From Cribrihabitans_A pelagius (GTDB lineage: Bacteria > Pseudomonadota > Alphaproteobacteria > Rhodobacterales > Rhodobacteraceae), in the NCBI RefSeq assembly GCF_048820915.1, contig NZ_JBMERR010000002.1:248001-312000 (forward strand): a DNA stretch of 64,000 nt, read 5' to 3'. A program made the position numbers and the translations under genes. Every line of letters begins with the position of its first letter. The stretch's first letter is position 1. The notes below the pieces were generated by a model. It had not been told where the DNA came from. It saw nothing but the letters and a program-made list of their open reading frames with translations, and searched no databases. Positions 1 to 8,227 of the stretch are shown one piece after another.

Positions 1-1
1 G

Positions 2-1102
2 ACCTCGGGCCGGCGCGGCGCTGAACCGTCCTTCACCGGCGCGGCAGAGGCTTCCACGGCGCAAGCGGATGAAACGCAAAGTGTTGCCGCGAATCGCCCC
101 CCTGCCGCTGGAGGTGCAATGCGCCGCGCCGCAGGCGTGGCGGTGCAGGAACCCGTGCTGCCATCGGCGAAGCCTGGAATTCCCGGCGCCGCCGCCCCTG
201 ATGCCACCGGGCAGGCCGGGATTCGCCGTCCTGGAACGCAAACGGCCGCGGTGCAAGAGACTGCCAATTCAGGAAGGCGCGCACCGGGGCCAGCTGTTGC
301 GACCCCCCAGCCAACTGGGCCGGCCGCTCCGCAGCCTGCCGCAACTGGCGCCCAAGTGGCTCCGCCGGCCGCCGCGGCACCCGCGCCCGGCGCTGCCGCG
401 GAAGCGCGCCGGGCGGGCCGGGCAGCGCCGCTGACCGAGCCCGTTGCTCCCGCTTCCACGGCCACAGCGCCCCTGCGCAGCGGGGGTCAGATCCTTGCGC
501 AGGGCACCACTGCTGCGGTCCAGGTCCAGGTGCCGCAGGCGCTGGGCGCAATGGTGAGCGAAACGGACTTCCTGAGTGGCAAGGGCGATCCCTTGAGCGG
601 CCTCGGCTCCTTTGCGGCGGAGGCACCAGGCCTGCCCCAGCTGCTGGCCGAAGCTTCGGCCGGGGCCGCGGGCACCGTGCACCGCCCGGAAACCCCGCGC
701 CAGGTTGCCACGCAGCTGGCCGAGGCCTTTGCCGCCAAGGGCGAACAGAAGGTCGACGTCTCCCTGAACCCGCAGGAACTGGGCCAGGTGCGTATGCGGG
801 TCTCGGCGAGCGAGACGGGAATCACCGTGATGATCCAGGCCGAGCGGCCGGAAACCGGCGACCTGATGCGCCGCCACATCCATGAGCTGGCCGAGGAGTT
901 CCGGCGCATGGGATATGAAAACATCTCGTTTGAATTCGGCGGCGGCCAGAGCGGCGGCGCCTTCCGCGACGGCGGGGCAGGGGCGGAGCATGCCGGAGCG
1001 GCTGCCTCCGCAGGCCCCGGCGCGCCTTCCGCCGAACCAGAAAATGAACCGGCAAAACAGAATCTCCGGCTCGGCAGCGCCGGCGTGGACATGAGGGTCT
1101 GA
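2..1102 (+). CDS. fliK: Flagellar hook-length control protein FliK (5' truncated by window edge)
   Basis: FliK measures the growing hook and switches the flagellar type III export gate to filament substrates. The frame is open from the first bases of the window, so the true start lies outside; 366 residues are visible. About the first 190 are low-complexity Ala/Pro/Gly/Gln sequence, as usual for the ruler region. The conserved C-terminal FliK domain follows, with the hallmark VSLNPQELGQVRMRV and a predicted helix EL-x-EEFRRMGYE, then an Ala/Gly-rich tail. flgD starts four bases after the stop, so the two are surely cotranscribed. The family call rests on the C-terminal domain and the flgD neighbour; the N-terminal part has no conserved sequence. 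Confidence 0.9.
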   Translation, partial: TSGRRGAEPSFTGAAEASTAQADETQSVAANRPPAAGGAMRRAAGVAVQEPVLPSAKPGIPGAAAPDATGQAGIRRPGTQTAAVQETANSGRRAPGPAVATPQPTGPAAPQPAATGAQVAPPAAAAPAPGAAAEARRAGRAAPLTEPVAPASTATAPLRSGGQILAQGTTAAVQVQVPQALGAMVSETDFLSGKGDPLSGLGSFAAEAPGLPQLLAEASAGAAGTVHRPETPRQVATQLAEAFAAKGEQKVDVSLNPQELGQVRMRVSASETGITVMIQAERPETGDLMRRHIHELAEEFRRMGYENISFEFGGGQSGGAFRDGGAGAEHAGAAASAGPGAPSAEPENEPAKQNLRLGSAGVDMRV

Positions 1103-1106
1103 TCAG

Positions 1107-1796
1107 ATGACAACAGCCGTATCCCAAGCAGGCAGCGCAGCGGCACAGCCCGCTGTAACTTCCGCCTCCGACTCCAGCAACTCGGCAATGGGGCTGACGT
1201 CGGATTTCGAAACCTTCGTCAAGATGCTGACTGCACAAGCCAAATACCAGGATCCGCTGGAGCCGCTTGATTCGACGGAATACGCCGCACAGCTTGCGCA
1301 GTTCTCGATGGTGGAGCAGCAGGTGCAGAGCAACGACCTGCTGGGCGGGGTGCAGGCGCAGCTGGGGCTGGCCAACATGGCGGCAATGTCCGGCTGGGTC
1401 GGCATGGAGGCACGCGCGGCCACGCCCGGCCACTTCGACGGCAGCAGCCCGATCACCATCTCGCCGAATCCGGCCGCGGCGGCCGATACCGTCAACCTCG
1501 TGGTCAGCGACAAGAACGGCACCGAGGTGCAGCGCGTGGTACTGCCGGTCTCTGCCGACGCCTATGAGTGGACCGGCACCGACGCCGACGGCAACACGCT
1601 GGCGCCCGGCAACTACAGCTTCACCGTCGAAAGCAGCAAGGCGGGCGAGGTGATCCTTTCGGAAACCGCCGAGATCTATACCAAGGTCAAGGAAACCCAG
1701 ATGCGCGGCGGCGATGTGGTCTTGATCACCAATGGCGGTTCGGCGATTTTGGCCTCGTCGGTGAGCGCATTGCGCGATCCTGTCTCCGGAAGCTGA
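1107..1796 (+). CDS. flgD: Flagellar hook capping protein FlgD
   Basis: FlgD is the scaffold that caps the rod tip and guides assembly of hook subunits (FlgE); it is removed when the hook is complete. The 229-residue product has the typical N-terminal motif FVKMLTAQAKYQDPLEP followed by AAQLAQFSMVEQQ (about residues 35-75), and a C-terminal FlgD Ig-like/Tudor region (GTDADGNTLAPGNYSF). Length is normal for the family. It begins four bases downstream of fliK and is the last flagellar gene here. The next gene is unrelated, and a GC-rich hairpin lies between them. Confidence 0.93.
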   Translation: MTTAVSQAGSAAAQPAVTSASDSSNSAMGLTSDFETFVKMLTAQAKYQDPLEPLDSTEYAAQLAQFSMVEQQVQSNDLLGGVQAQLGLANMAAMSGWVGMEARAATPGHFDGSSPITISPNPAAAADTVNLVVSDKNGTEVQRVVLPVSADAYEWTGTDADGNTLAPGNYSFTVESSKAGEVILSETAEIYTKVKETQMRGGDVVLITNGGSAILASSVSALRDPVSGS

Positions 1797-1820
1797 TCCG
1801 GACGGGCGCCGGCAGTGACA

Positions 1821-1847
1821 GCCGCGCGGGCCCAGGGCCTGCGCGGC
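1821..1847. other. Strong GC hairpin downstream of flgD
   Basis: GCCGCGCGGGCCC and GGGCCTGCGCGGC are complementary over 13 positions with one G-T wobble, separated by a single A (so the real loop is about CCAGG). There is no following T-run, so it is not a classical intrinsic terminator. It ends six bases before the in-frame stop that limits the phosphotransferase frame and 18 bases before its proposed CTG start. It could stop flagellar transcripts or lower translation of the next gene. Confidence 0.5.
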
Positions 1848-1865
1848 GCCTGACTGGAGCCCGCC

Positions 1866-2732
1866 CTGCAACCGCTGCCCGCCCGTTTCACTGCCCGCCT
1901 TTTCGCCGATCTTGCGGCGCGCGGCCTCGATGTCCCGGCGCCCCGGCCCCTCGCTGGCGGGCGCTCGAATCATGTCTGGCGGGCGGGCGGGCTGGTGATC
2001 AAACTCTATGAACCGGAGGGCGCCAATCCTCTGTTTGCCAATGACCCGCGGCGCGAGGCGGCGGCGCTGGGCGCGCTCGCGGGCACCGGCATGGTGCCGC
2101 CGCTGGCGGCCTCGGGCTGCTTTGAGGGGCGGCACTGGCTGGCCTACGCCCATATCACAGGCCGCCCCTGGCAGCGCGATACCGCCCATGTGGCGCGGCT
2201 GCTGGGGCGGCTGCACGATCAGGCGCCGCCGCCCGGCCTGCCTGCGGGGGTGAACGGCAGCGTCGCGCTGGAGGCGCAGACGCAGGCGGTCCTGACCCGC
2301 TGCCGCGGTGCCTCGGCGCTGATCCCGCTGCGGCCGCTGGGGCGGGTGCCGCCGCTGGCAGGCACGGTTTTGATCCACGGCGACCCGGTGCCGGGCAACC
2401 TCCTTGCCCATGACGGCACGCTGACGCTGATCGACTGGCAATGCCCGCAGCTCGGCGACCCGGCTGAGGATCTGGCACTGTTCCTGTCGCCGGCGATGCA
2501 GCTCCTCTACCGCGGCAGCGCGCTCACACGGGGAGAGGAAGACACTTTCCTTGCCGCCTACCCCGACCCGCGCATCGTGGCCCGGGTACTGGCGCTGAAG
2601 CCCTGGTTTCACTGGCGGATGGCGGCCTATTGCCTGTGGCGGGCGGAGCGTGGATGCGGCGCCTCGCGGGACCGCGAAGGCCTGGATCTGGAGCTTGCGG
2701 CGCTCCAGTCCATCAGGCCGAGCAGCGCATAA
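1866..2732 (+). CDS. APH-family phosphotransferase (aminoglycoside/choline kinase-like)
   Basis: Small-molecule kinase fold of the APH/choline kinase family; substrate unknown. The Brenner-type catalytic motif is visible as LIHGDPVPGNLL and the metal-binding Asp as LTLIDWQ. The first ATG/GTG-type start in frame is a GTG at 1995, but the frame upstream back to a stop at 1851-1853 encodes family-like sequence (LAGGRSNHVWRAGGLVIKLY) that belongs to the nucleotide-binding lobe. No ATG, GTG or TTG exists there. CTG at 1866 has GGAG six bases upstream, so I place the start there (288 residues). A CTG start or a lost start codon are the alternatives. The last 106 bases overlap the convergent oxidoreductase gene. 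Confidence 0.75.
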   Translation: MQPLPARFTARLFADLAARGLDVPAPRPLAGGRSNHVWRAGGLVIKLYEPEGANPLFANDPRREAAALGALAGTGMVPPLAASGCFEGRHWLAYAHITGRPWQRDTAHVARLLGRLHDQAPPPGLPAGVNGSVALEAQTQAVLTRCRGASALIPLRPLGRVPPLAGTVLIHGDPVPGNLLAHDGTLTLIDWQCPQLGDPAEDLALFLSPAMQLLYRGSALTRGEEDTFLAAYPDPRIVARVLALKPWFHWRMAAYCLWRAERGCGASRDREGLDLELAALQSIRPSSA

Positions 2733-4024
2733 GCGGGCGGCATCAGCAGGCGCCTGGCGCGGCCGAGCGGGAAGCGGGCGAGGCTCTGCATCACGGGCGA
2801 GTAGGGCAGATCGGGCGGCTTGCCCTGGACAAGGCTTGCCAGAAGCGCGCCGGTATAGCTGCCCATTGCGACGCCGTTGCCGTGGTAACAGAGACCCGCG
2901 AACATGCCTTCCTGCCCCGGCACCCGCCCGGCAAAAGGCACCAGGTTGCGCGCGAGGCACACCATGCCGGACCAGCAATGGGTGGCCTCGACCCCGCGCC
3001 AGGCGGGGAACAGCGCGTCGAAATGGCGGCGCAGGCGGCGGCGGATGGCGGCCTCGGCGCGGGGCGAGGAGATCAGCCCGCCGCGCATGCCGAACAGGAA
3101 GCGGCGGTCCGGCATCAGGCGGAAATAATGCAGCAGGTTGCGGGTGTCATAGGCCATCTGGGAGGAGGTCCAGCCCTGCGCCTGAAGCTCGCTCACGGTG
3201 AGCGGGCGGGTCACCATCACCGTCGACTGCGCGGGCATATAGCGCCCGGCGAGTGCCGGCGGCAGGTCTTCGGAGGAATAGCCATTGGTGGCGATCACCA
3301 CCCGGCGCGCGCGCAGCTCGCCCCGCGGCGTGCGGATGCGGTAGGTGCTGCCGGTGTGCTGAATTGCAAACGCAGGGCTTTGCCGGAACAGTTCTGCGCC
3401 GGCGGCCCGGGCCGCGCGGGCAAGGCCAAAGAGGTACTTGCGCGGGTTGAGGGCAAAGCCCGCAGGGGTTGTCAGGGCAGCGTGGAACCTGCCGTTCAGT
3501 CCGGCGGCGGCAAGTTCATCCCGGTCGAGAAAGACCGGATCATGCCCCTCAGCCTGCAACGCCCCGGCCTCTGCCCGCAGACGGCGGGCCGCCTTCGGGC
3601 TATGCGCCATCCGGGTCTCGCCCGCGGAATGGGTATCCGCCTCGATGCCGTGGCGGGTGAGCAGGTCGCGGACCAGCGTGACTGCCGCTTCCTCGGCGGC
3701 GAAGTAGCTGTCTGCAGCGGCCTTCCCGAACCGGCGGCGGATCGCGGCCTCGGGCAGTTTCGCGCCGCCCAGGCAGCAGAAGCCGCCATTGCGCCCCGAC
3801 GCGCCCCAGCCGGGGCTTTCCGCCTCCAGCACCGTAGCCGAAACGCCGTCTTGCGCCAGATGCAGTGCGGTGGAAAGCCCGGTAAAGCCGCCGCCGATGA
3901 TTGCCACATCGGCGGCGGCATCCGTGTCCAGGCGGGGCCAGTCCGGCGCCGCGATGGTTGTGTCCCACCAGCAGTCCGAGCGCGGGCCCGGCCCGTAAGC
4001 GTAGTCCGGAAAGACCCGGCGCAT
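2627..4024 (-). CDS. FAD-dependent amine oxidoreductase (DAO family, gamma-glutamylputrescine oxidase-like)
   Basis: Predicted flavoenzyme of the DadA/PuuB type, 465 residues, oxidising an amine or N-substituted amino acid. The N-terminal Rossmann motif is VAIIGGGFTGLSTALHLA (about residues 38-55), followed by EAESPGWGASGRNGGF, typical of the PuuB/OrdL group, and a C-terminal FAD-contacting region (GLCYHGNGVAMG). Its ATG overlaps the stop of the permease upstream (ATGA), so it is the last gene of the potFGHI operon. That context makes a putrescine-derived substrate likely, but no gamma-glutamylputrescine synthetase is in the window. The last ~30 residues are Arg/Ser-rich, not family-like, and lie in the antisense overlap with the phosphotransferase. 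Confidence 0.85.
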   Translation of the reverse strand: MRRVFPDYAYGPGPRSDCWWDTTIAAPDWPRLDTDAAADVAIIGGGFTGLSTALHLAQDGVSATVLEAESPGWGASGRNGGFCCLGGAKLPEAAIRRRFGKAAADSYFAAEEAAVTLVRDLLTRHGIEADTHSAGETRMAHSPKAARRLRAEAGALQAEGHDPVFLDRDELAAAGLNGRFHAALTTPAGFALNPRKYLFGLARAARAAGAELFRQSPAFAIQHTGSTYRIRTPRGELRARRVVIATNGYSSEDLPPALAGRYMPAQSTVMVTRPLTVSELQAQGWTSSQMAYDTRNLLHYFRLMPDRRFLFGMRGGLISSPRAEAAIRRRLRRHFDALFPAWRGVEATHCWSGMVCLARNLVPFAGRVPGQEGMFAGLCYHGNGVAMGSYTGALLASLVQGKPPDLPYSPVMQSLARFPLGRARRLLMPPAYALLGLMDWSAASSRSRPSRSREAPHPRSARHRQ

Positions 4025-4845
4025 CAGGCCGCCGCGCGCTCGGCCGCCTGCTCGTCGCGCTTCTGCCGCACCAGCTGCTGTTTGCTCACCAGCGAAGCGG
4101 TGATCACCCCCACCGTCACGATGCCGATCAGAATAGTCGACAGCGCGTTGATCTCGGGCGAGACGCCAAGGCGCACGGCGGAGAAGATCTTGATCGGCAG
4201 GGTGGTGGCCGAGGGGCCGGAGGTGAAGGAGGCAATCACAAGGTCATCGAGCGACAGGGTGAAGGCCAGCAGCCAGCCGGAAATCACCGCGGGCGCAATG
4301 ATCGGCAAGGTCACCAGACGGAACGCCTCTCCGGGCGAGCAGCCGAGATCCAGCGCCGCCTCTTCCAGCGAGCGGTCGAAGGTGGCCAGCCGCGAGGAAA
4401 CCACGACCGAGACGTAGCACATCGAAAACGTGGTATGCGCCAGCACGATGGTCAGCACGCCGCGATCCAGACCGATGCCGATGAAAAGCAGCAGCAGCGA
4501 CAGGCCGGTGATCACCTCGGGCATCACCAGGGGCGCGTAGATCATGCCCGAAAACAGCGTGCGGCCCAGGAAACGCCCGCCCCGCACCAGCACATAGGCC
4601 GCCATAGTGCCCAGAACCGTGGCGATGGTGGAGGAGAGCACCGCGACCTTCAGCGTGACCCAGGCCGCGTTGAGGAAGGCCTCGTTCTGCATCAGCTCGC
4701 CGTACCACTTGGTGGAGAACCCGGCCCAGACCGTGACCAGCTTGCTTTCGTTGAAGCTGAAGATGATCAGGATCAGCATCGGGATGTAGAGGAAGGCAAA
4801 CCCCAGTGTCAGAGATACCGCGTTGAACCAGCTCAGTTTGTTCAT
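4024..4845 (-). CDS. potI: Putrescine/polyamine ABC transporter permease PotI
   Basis: Inner-membrane subunit of a PotFGHI-type polyamine importer, 273 residues with about six membrane segments (for example FAFLYIPMLILIIFSF near the start). The ATPase-contact EAA loop is visible as EEAALDLGCSPGEAFRLVTLPIIAPAV. The start is the ATG at 4843-4845, which overlaps the stop of potH; longer open sequence upstream in this frame lies inside potH. The stop overlaps the start of the amine oxidoreductase. The four-base overlaps on both sides point to translational coupling. Confidence 0.93.
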   Translation of the reverse strand: MNKLSWFNAVSLTLGFAFLYIPMLILIIFSFNESKLVTVWAGFSTKWYGELMQNEAFLNAAWVTLKVAVLSSTIATVLGTMAAYVLVRGGRFLGRTLFSGMIYAPLVMPEVITGLSLLLLFIGIGLDRGVLTIVLAHTTFSMCYVSVVVSSRLATFDRSLEEAALDLGCSPGEAFRLVTLPIIAPAVISGWLLAFTLSLDDLVIASFTSGPSATTLPIKIFSAVRLGVSPEINALSTILIGIVTVGVITASLVSKQQLVRQKRDEQAAERAAA

Positions 4846-5723
4846 TGCTCCGCCTCCTGCTGTTTCTGCTGGTTGCGCTGGAACAGCACGATTGGGATGA
4901 TCAGGATCAGGAGCAGCACCACCGCCACCGCCGAGGCAACCGGCCAGTCGCGGTTGGAGAAGAACTCCTCCCACAGCACCTTGCCGATCATCAGCGTGCC
5001 CGAGCCGCCAAGCAGCGAGGGGATCACAAATTCGCCGATCACCGGGATGAAGACCAGGAAGCAGCCCGCGATGATGCCAGGCCGCGACAGCGGCACGGTG
5101 ACCAGCCAGAAGGCGGTGAAACGCGAGCAGCCCAGGTCCTCGGCGGCTTCGATCAGCGATTCGTCGAGCCGCTCCAGCGCCGCGTAGATCGGCAGGATCA
5201 TGAAGGGCAGATAGGTGTAGACGATGCCGATATAGACCGCGGTGTTTGTATTGAGGATGGTGAGCGGTTCGGAAATCAGCCCGGTCCACATCAGGAGCTG
5301 ATTGAGAAACCCTTCGTTCGAGAGAATGCCCATCCAGGCGTAGACGCGGATGAGGAAGCTGGTCCAGAACGGCAGGATCACCAGCATCATCAGCGTCGGG
5401 CGCCATTCCTGCGGGGTGCGGGCCATCGCATAGGCAATGGGATAGCCCGCGATCAGGGTCAGCAGCGTGGCAACAAAGGCGATGCGCAGCGAGCTGAGAT
5501 AGGCTTTCCAGTAAAGGTCATCCTGGGTCAGCCAGACGAAATTCTCGAAATCCAGCCCGGCCAGAAAGGCACCGATGCCCTCGGCCCAGTCGAACTGCGG
5601 CATGTAGGGCGGGCGCGCCAGGGCGACGTCGGAGAGCGAGATTTTCAGGACAATGGCAAAGGGCACCAGGAACAGCGCCGCCAGCCAGGCGTAGGGCAGG
5701 GCGATCAGCAGAAAGCGGCGCAT
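4842..5723 (-). CDS. potH: Putrescine/polyamine ABC transporter permease PotH
   Basis: Partner permease of PotI, 293 residues. It starts with MRRFLLIALPYAWLAALFLV (first membrane segment), has a periplasmic loop containing the DWAEGIGAF stretch, and carries the EAA loop EAAEDLGCSRFTAFWLVTVPL. The conserved block ILPFWTSFLIRVYAWM is typical of PotB/PotH. The start at 5721-5723 shares a base with the stop of the ATPase gene, and the stop overlaps potI by four bases. The C-terminus is Gln/Glu-rich (RNQQKQQEAEQ). Confidence 0.93.
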   Translation of the reverse strand: MRRFLLIALPYAWLAALFLVPFAIVLKISLSDVALARPPYMPQFDWAEGIGAFLAGLDFENFVWLTQDDLYWKAYLSSLRIAFVATLLTLIAGYPIAYAMARTPQEWRPTLMMLVILPFWTSFLIRVYAWMGILSNEGFLNQLLMWTGLISEPLTILNTNTAVYIGIVYTYLPFMILPIYAALERLDESLIEAAEDLGCSRFTAFWLVTVPLSRPGIIAGCFLVFIPVIGEFVIPSLLGGSGTLMIGKVLWEEFFSNRDWPVASAVAVVLLLILIIPIVLFQRNQQKQQEAEQ

Positions 5724-6910
5724 CAGTCGGCCAGCAGAACGCCTGCCGTGGCGGTCCAGGACAGCCAGACAGAGTCTTCCCAAGTGAAGGCGCGGCGGGA
5801 GATGCGGCGGGTGTTGGCGGTCTGCGCCTTGATCACCCCGCCCGAGGGCAGCTCGACGTGGTAGGTGGAGATATTGCCGAGGTAAGCGATATCGAGAATC
5901 CGGCCCTGCACCGCGTTGGCTGCATCGACGGGCTGTTCGGCGCTGATCGTGACCTTCTCCGGTCGGATCGCCAGGTGGCATTTCTGCCCGTCGGAAAATG
6001 TGCTGGCGCTCTTCACATCGAGCGGCTTCTGCCCTTCGGTCCACGCCATCGCGTAGCGGTCTTCGCCCACTCGCGTGGCGGTGCCCTCGATGATGTTCAC
6101 ATCACCAATAAAATCAGCCACATACACCGAGTTCGGTGTTTCGTAGATGCGGTCCGGGGTGGCCACCTGCACGATGCGGCCGTGGTCCATCACCGCAACC
6201 CGGCTGGCCACGGTCATCGCTTCTTCCTGGTCGTGGGTCACGATCACGAAGGTGGTGCCGGTCTTCTCCTGAATATCCATCAGCTCGAACTGGGTGTCCT
6301 GGCGCAGTTTCTTGTCGAGCGCGCCGAGCGGCTCGTCCAGCAGCAGAAGCTTTGGCGCCTTGGCCAGCGAGCGCGCCAGTGCCACCCGCTGGCGCTGGCC
6401 GCCGGAGATCTGGTGCGGCTTGCGGCGGGCGAAGTTCTCCAGCCGGGTCAGGCGCAGCATTTCGGTGACGCGGCCGGCAATGTCATCCTTGGCCATGCCC
6501 TCGCGCTTGAGGCCGAAGGCGATGTTCTCCCAGACCGACAGGTGCGGGAACAAGGCGTAGGACTGGAACATCATGTTGACCGCGCGCTTGTTCGGCGGCA
6601 CCCGGGCGATGTCCTGCCCGGCGAGGTAGATGGTGCCCTCGGTCGGGGTCTCGAACCCGGCCAGCATCCGCATCAGGGTGGTCTTGCCGCAGCCCGACGG
6701 CCCCAGGAGGGCAAAGAATTCGCGCTCGTGAATGCCGATGGTCAAGTCGTCGATGGCGGTGAATTCGCCAAAACGCTTGGTCACATTCTGGAACTGGATC
6801 AGGGGCTTGGCCTGGGGATCGTTCCAGGGCTCGAAAACGGAGTTGGTCACGCCGGCCTCCTTCGAGGTGCTCGGGGAGGTCTTCTGGGTCGGGAGGGTCT
6901 GAACGTCCAT
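5723..6910 (-). CDS. potG: Putrescine/polyamine ABC transporter ATP-binding protein PotG
   Basis: ATPase of the importer, 395 residues from the ATG chosen. Walker A is LGPSGCGKTT, the ABC signature ISGGQRQRVALARSL, Walker B LLLLDEPLGALD, and the switch His lies in VTHDQEEA; a C-terminal TOBE-type domain binds the transporter regulatory site. The start is uncertain. ATG 6908-6910 gives a 20-residue leader with coding-like third-base GC, whereas an internal GTG at 6848-6850 has an ideal AAGGAGG five bases upstream and would give 375 residues. A strong hairpin lies between potF and this gene. Confidence 0.92.
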   Translation of the reverse strand: MDVQTLPTQKTSPSTSKEAGVTNSVFEPWNDPQAKPLIQFQNVTKRFGEFTAIDDLTIGIHEREFFALLGPSGCGKTTLMRMLAGFETPTEGTIYLAGQDIARVPPNKRAVNMMFQSYALFPHLSVWENIAFGLKREGMAKDDIAGRVTEMLRLTRLENFARRKPHQISGGQRQRVALARSLAKAPKLLLLDEPLGALDKKLRQDTQFELMDIQEKTGTTFVIVTHDQEEAMTVASRVAVMDHGRIVQVATPDRIYETPNSVYVADFIGDVNIIEGTATRVGEDRYAMAWTEGQKPLDVKSASTFSDGQKCHLAIRPEKVTISAEQPVDAANAVQGRILDIAYLGNISTYHVELPSGGVIKAQTANTRRISRRAFTWEDSVWLSWTATAGVLLAD

Positions 6911-6943
6911 TTGGGAAAGGGTCCCTGTGTGGCGGGGAGAGGG

Positions 6944-6970
6944 GGCAGGGCGCGGTCTGTGCGCCCTGCC
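6944..6970 (-). other. Perfect hairpin in the potF-potG gap
   Basis: On the minus strand GGCAGGGCGC pairs perfectly with GCGCCCTGCC (10 bp) around a 7-base loop, directly downstream of the potF stop and upstream of potG. No T-run follows. Such intercistronic hairpins in binding-protein operons usually protect the upstream message or cause partial termination, so more binding protein than transporter is made. A similar hairpin follows the second binding-protein gene at 13035-13066. Confidence 0.6.
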
Positions 6971-6984
6971 GGTCCGGGCACGGA

Positions 6985-8070
6985 TCAGGTGCCGGACTTG
7001 ATCTTGGTCCACAGGCGCGTCACCACGCGCTGCACCTTGGGTTCGTAGGGCGTGGTGGTGAAGAGGTTCTCCAGCGTCTTTTCGTCCGGGTAGATCGCCG
7101 GGTCGCCGCTCACGTCCTCGACCAGGTGCTCCTGCGAGGCCTTGTTGCCGTTGGCGTAGTAGACGTAGTTCGACGCCGCCGCCATGTTCTTGGGATCCAT
7201 GATGAAATTCAGGAACTTGTGCGCCGCATCCGGGTTCGGCGCGTCAACCGGGATGGCCATCTGGTCGAACCACATCTGGGCGCCTTCCTTGGGCGCGTGA
7301 TAGGCGATCTCGGCACCGTTGCCCGCTTCGGCGGCGCGGTCGCGGGCCTGCAGGATGTCGCCGGACCAGCCAACCGCGACGCAGATGTCGCCGTTGGCCA
7401 GCGCATTGATGTATTCGGAAGAATGGAACTTCTGGATGTGCGGGCGGATCGGGGCAAAGACCTCCTCCGCCTTGGCGATTACATCCGGGTCATGGCTGTC
7501 GGGATCCTCGCCGATGTAATTGAGCGCCGCGGGAATCATCTCAGCCGGGGCGTCCAGGAAATGCACGCCGCATTCCGCGAGCTTTTCCATGTTCTCCGGC
7601 TTGAACACCAGGTCCCAGCTGTCGATGGGCGCATCCTCGCCCAGGATTTCCTTCACCTTATTGACGTTCGCGCCAATACCGGTGGTGCCCCACATGTAGT
7701 TGATCGAGTATTCATTGCCGGGATCGTACTGCGCGGTGCGTTTCTCGATCAGATCCCACATATGCTCATGGTTGGGCAGCTTTTCCATGTCCAGCTTCTG
7801 GAAGGCGCCCGCCGCAATCTGCCGCTGCAGGAATGTGCCGGAGGGCACCACCACGTCATAGCCGGAGCCGCCCGCCAGCATTTTGGTTTCCAGAACCTCG
7901 TTGCTGTCAAAGACGTCGTAGATCAGTTCGATGCCGGTGTCTTCCTCGAACTTCGCAAGCAGGTCCTCGTCGATGTAGTCGGACCAGTTGTAGACGCGCA
8001 CCTCTTCCGCGGCGGCACCGGCAGCGATCAGCGCGGCGGCGGCGGTCAAGGTCATCGTTTTCAGTGTCAT
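6985..8070 (-). CDS. potF: Periplasmic putrescine/polyamine-binding protein PotF
   Basis: Substrate-binding protein of the importer, 361 residues. An N-terminal signal peptide ends near AALIAAGAAA (residues ~1-22), and the mature protein begins EEVRVYNWSDYIDEDLL, the characteristic opening of PotD/PotF proteins, where W and Y help form the polyamine site. DSNEVLETKMLAG and later AVGWSGDILQARDRA match the family. It is the first gene of the potFGHI-oxidoreductase operon and is divergent from a GntR regulator. A candidate operator (GATTTGATCAA, 8115-8125) lies in its promoter region. Confidence 0.94.
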   Translation of the reverse strand: MTLKTMTLTAAAALIAAGAAAEEVRVYNWSDYIDEDLLAKFEEDTGIELIYDVFDSNEVLETKMLAGGSGYDVVVPSGTFLQRQIAAGAFQKLDMEKLPNHEHMWDLIEKRTAQYDPGNEYSINYMWGTTGIGANVNKVKEILGEDAPIDSWDLVFKPENMEKLAECGVHFLDAPAEMIPAALNYIGEDPDSHDPDVIAKAEEVFAPIRPHIQKFHSSEYINALANGDICVAVGWSGDILQARDRAAEAGNGAEIAYHAPKEGAQMWFDQMAIPVDAPNPDAAHKFLNFIMDPKNMAAASNYVYYANGNKASQEHLVEDVSGDPAIYPDEKTLENLFTTTPYEPKVQRVVTRLWTKIKSGT

Positions 8071-8114
8071 GGAAATCTCCCTGTGCGTGCCGGTTTCGCA
8101 GCCCGGCTGGAATG

Positions 8115-8144
8115 GATTTGATCAAGTTTTGCCTGATTGGGCAA
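8115..8144 (-). promoter_or_regulatory. Candidate potF promoter with overlapping GntR operator
   Basis: Reading the minus strand, TTGCCC (8139-8144), a 17-base spacer and TCAAAT (8116-8121) form a plausible sigma-70-type promoter about 46 bases before potF. The -10 lies inside GATTTGATCAA (8115-8125), which contains the palindrome TTGATCAA. Close variants sit at the aminotransferase promoter (8917-8927) and upstream of the second transporter (10532-10542 and 10656-10666). Assignment to the neighbouring GntR protein is inference. Confidence 0.5.
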
Positions 8145-8227
8145 TACCGTTTATGTTTTCACCCGGGCAGAGATGGTGCAAGCTGCCCGCAAAAGCGGAG
8201 GTGAAACCCAAGGTGAACGAGACCAAT

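Noticed and set aside
822..2978. Long minus-strand open frame across fliK, flgD and the phosphotransferase
   Set aside because: It covers three real genes on the other strand and has shadow-frame composition (Arg/Gly/His-rich) without motifs.
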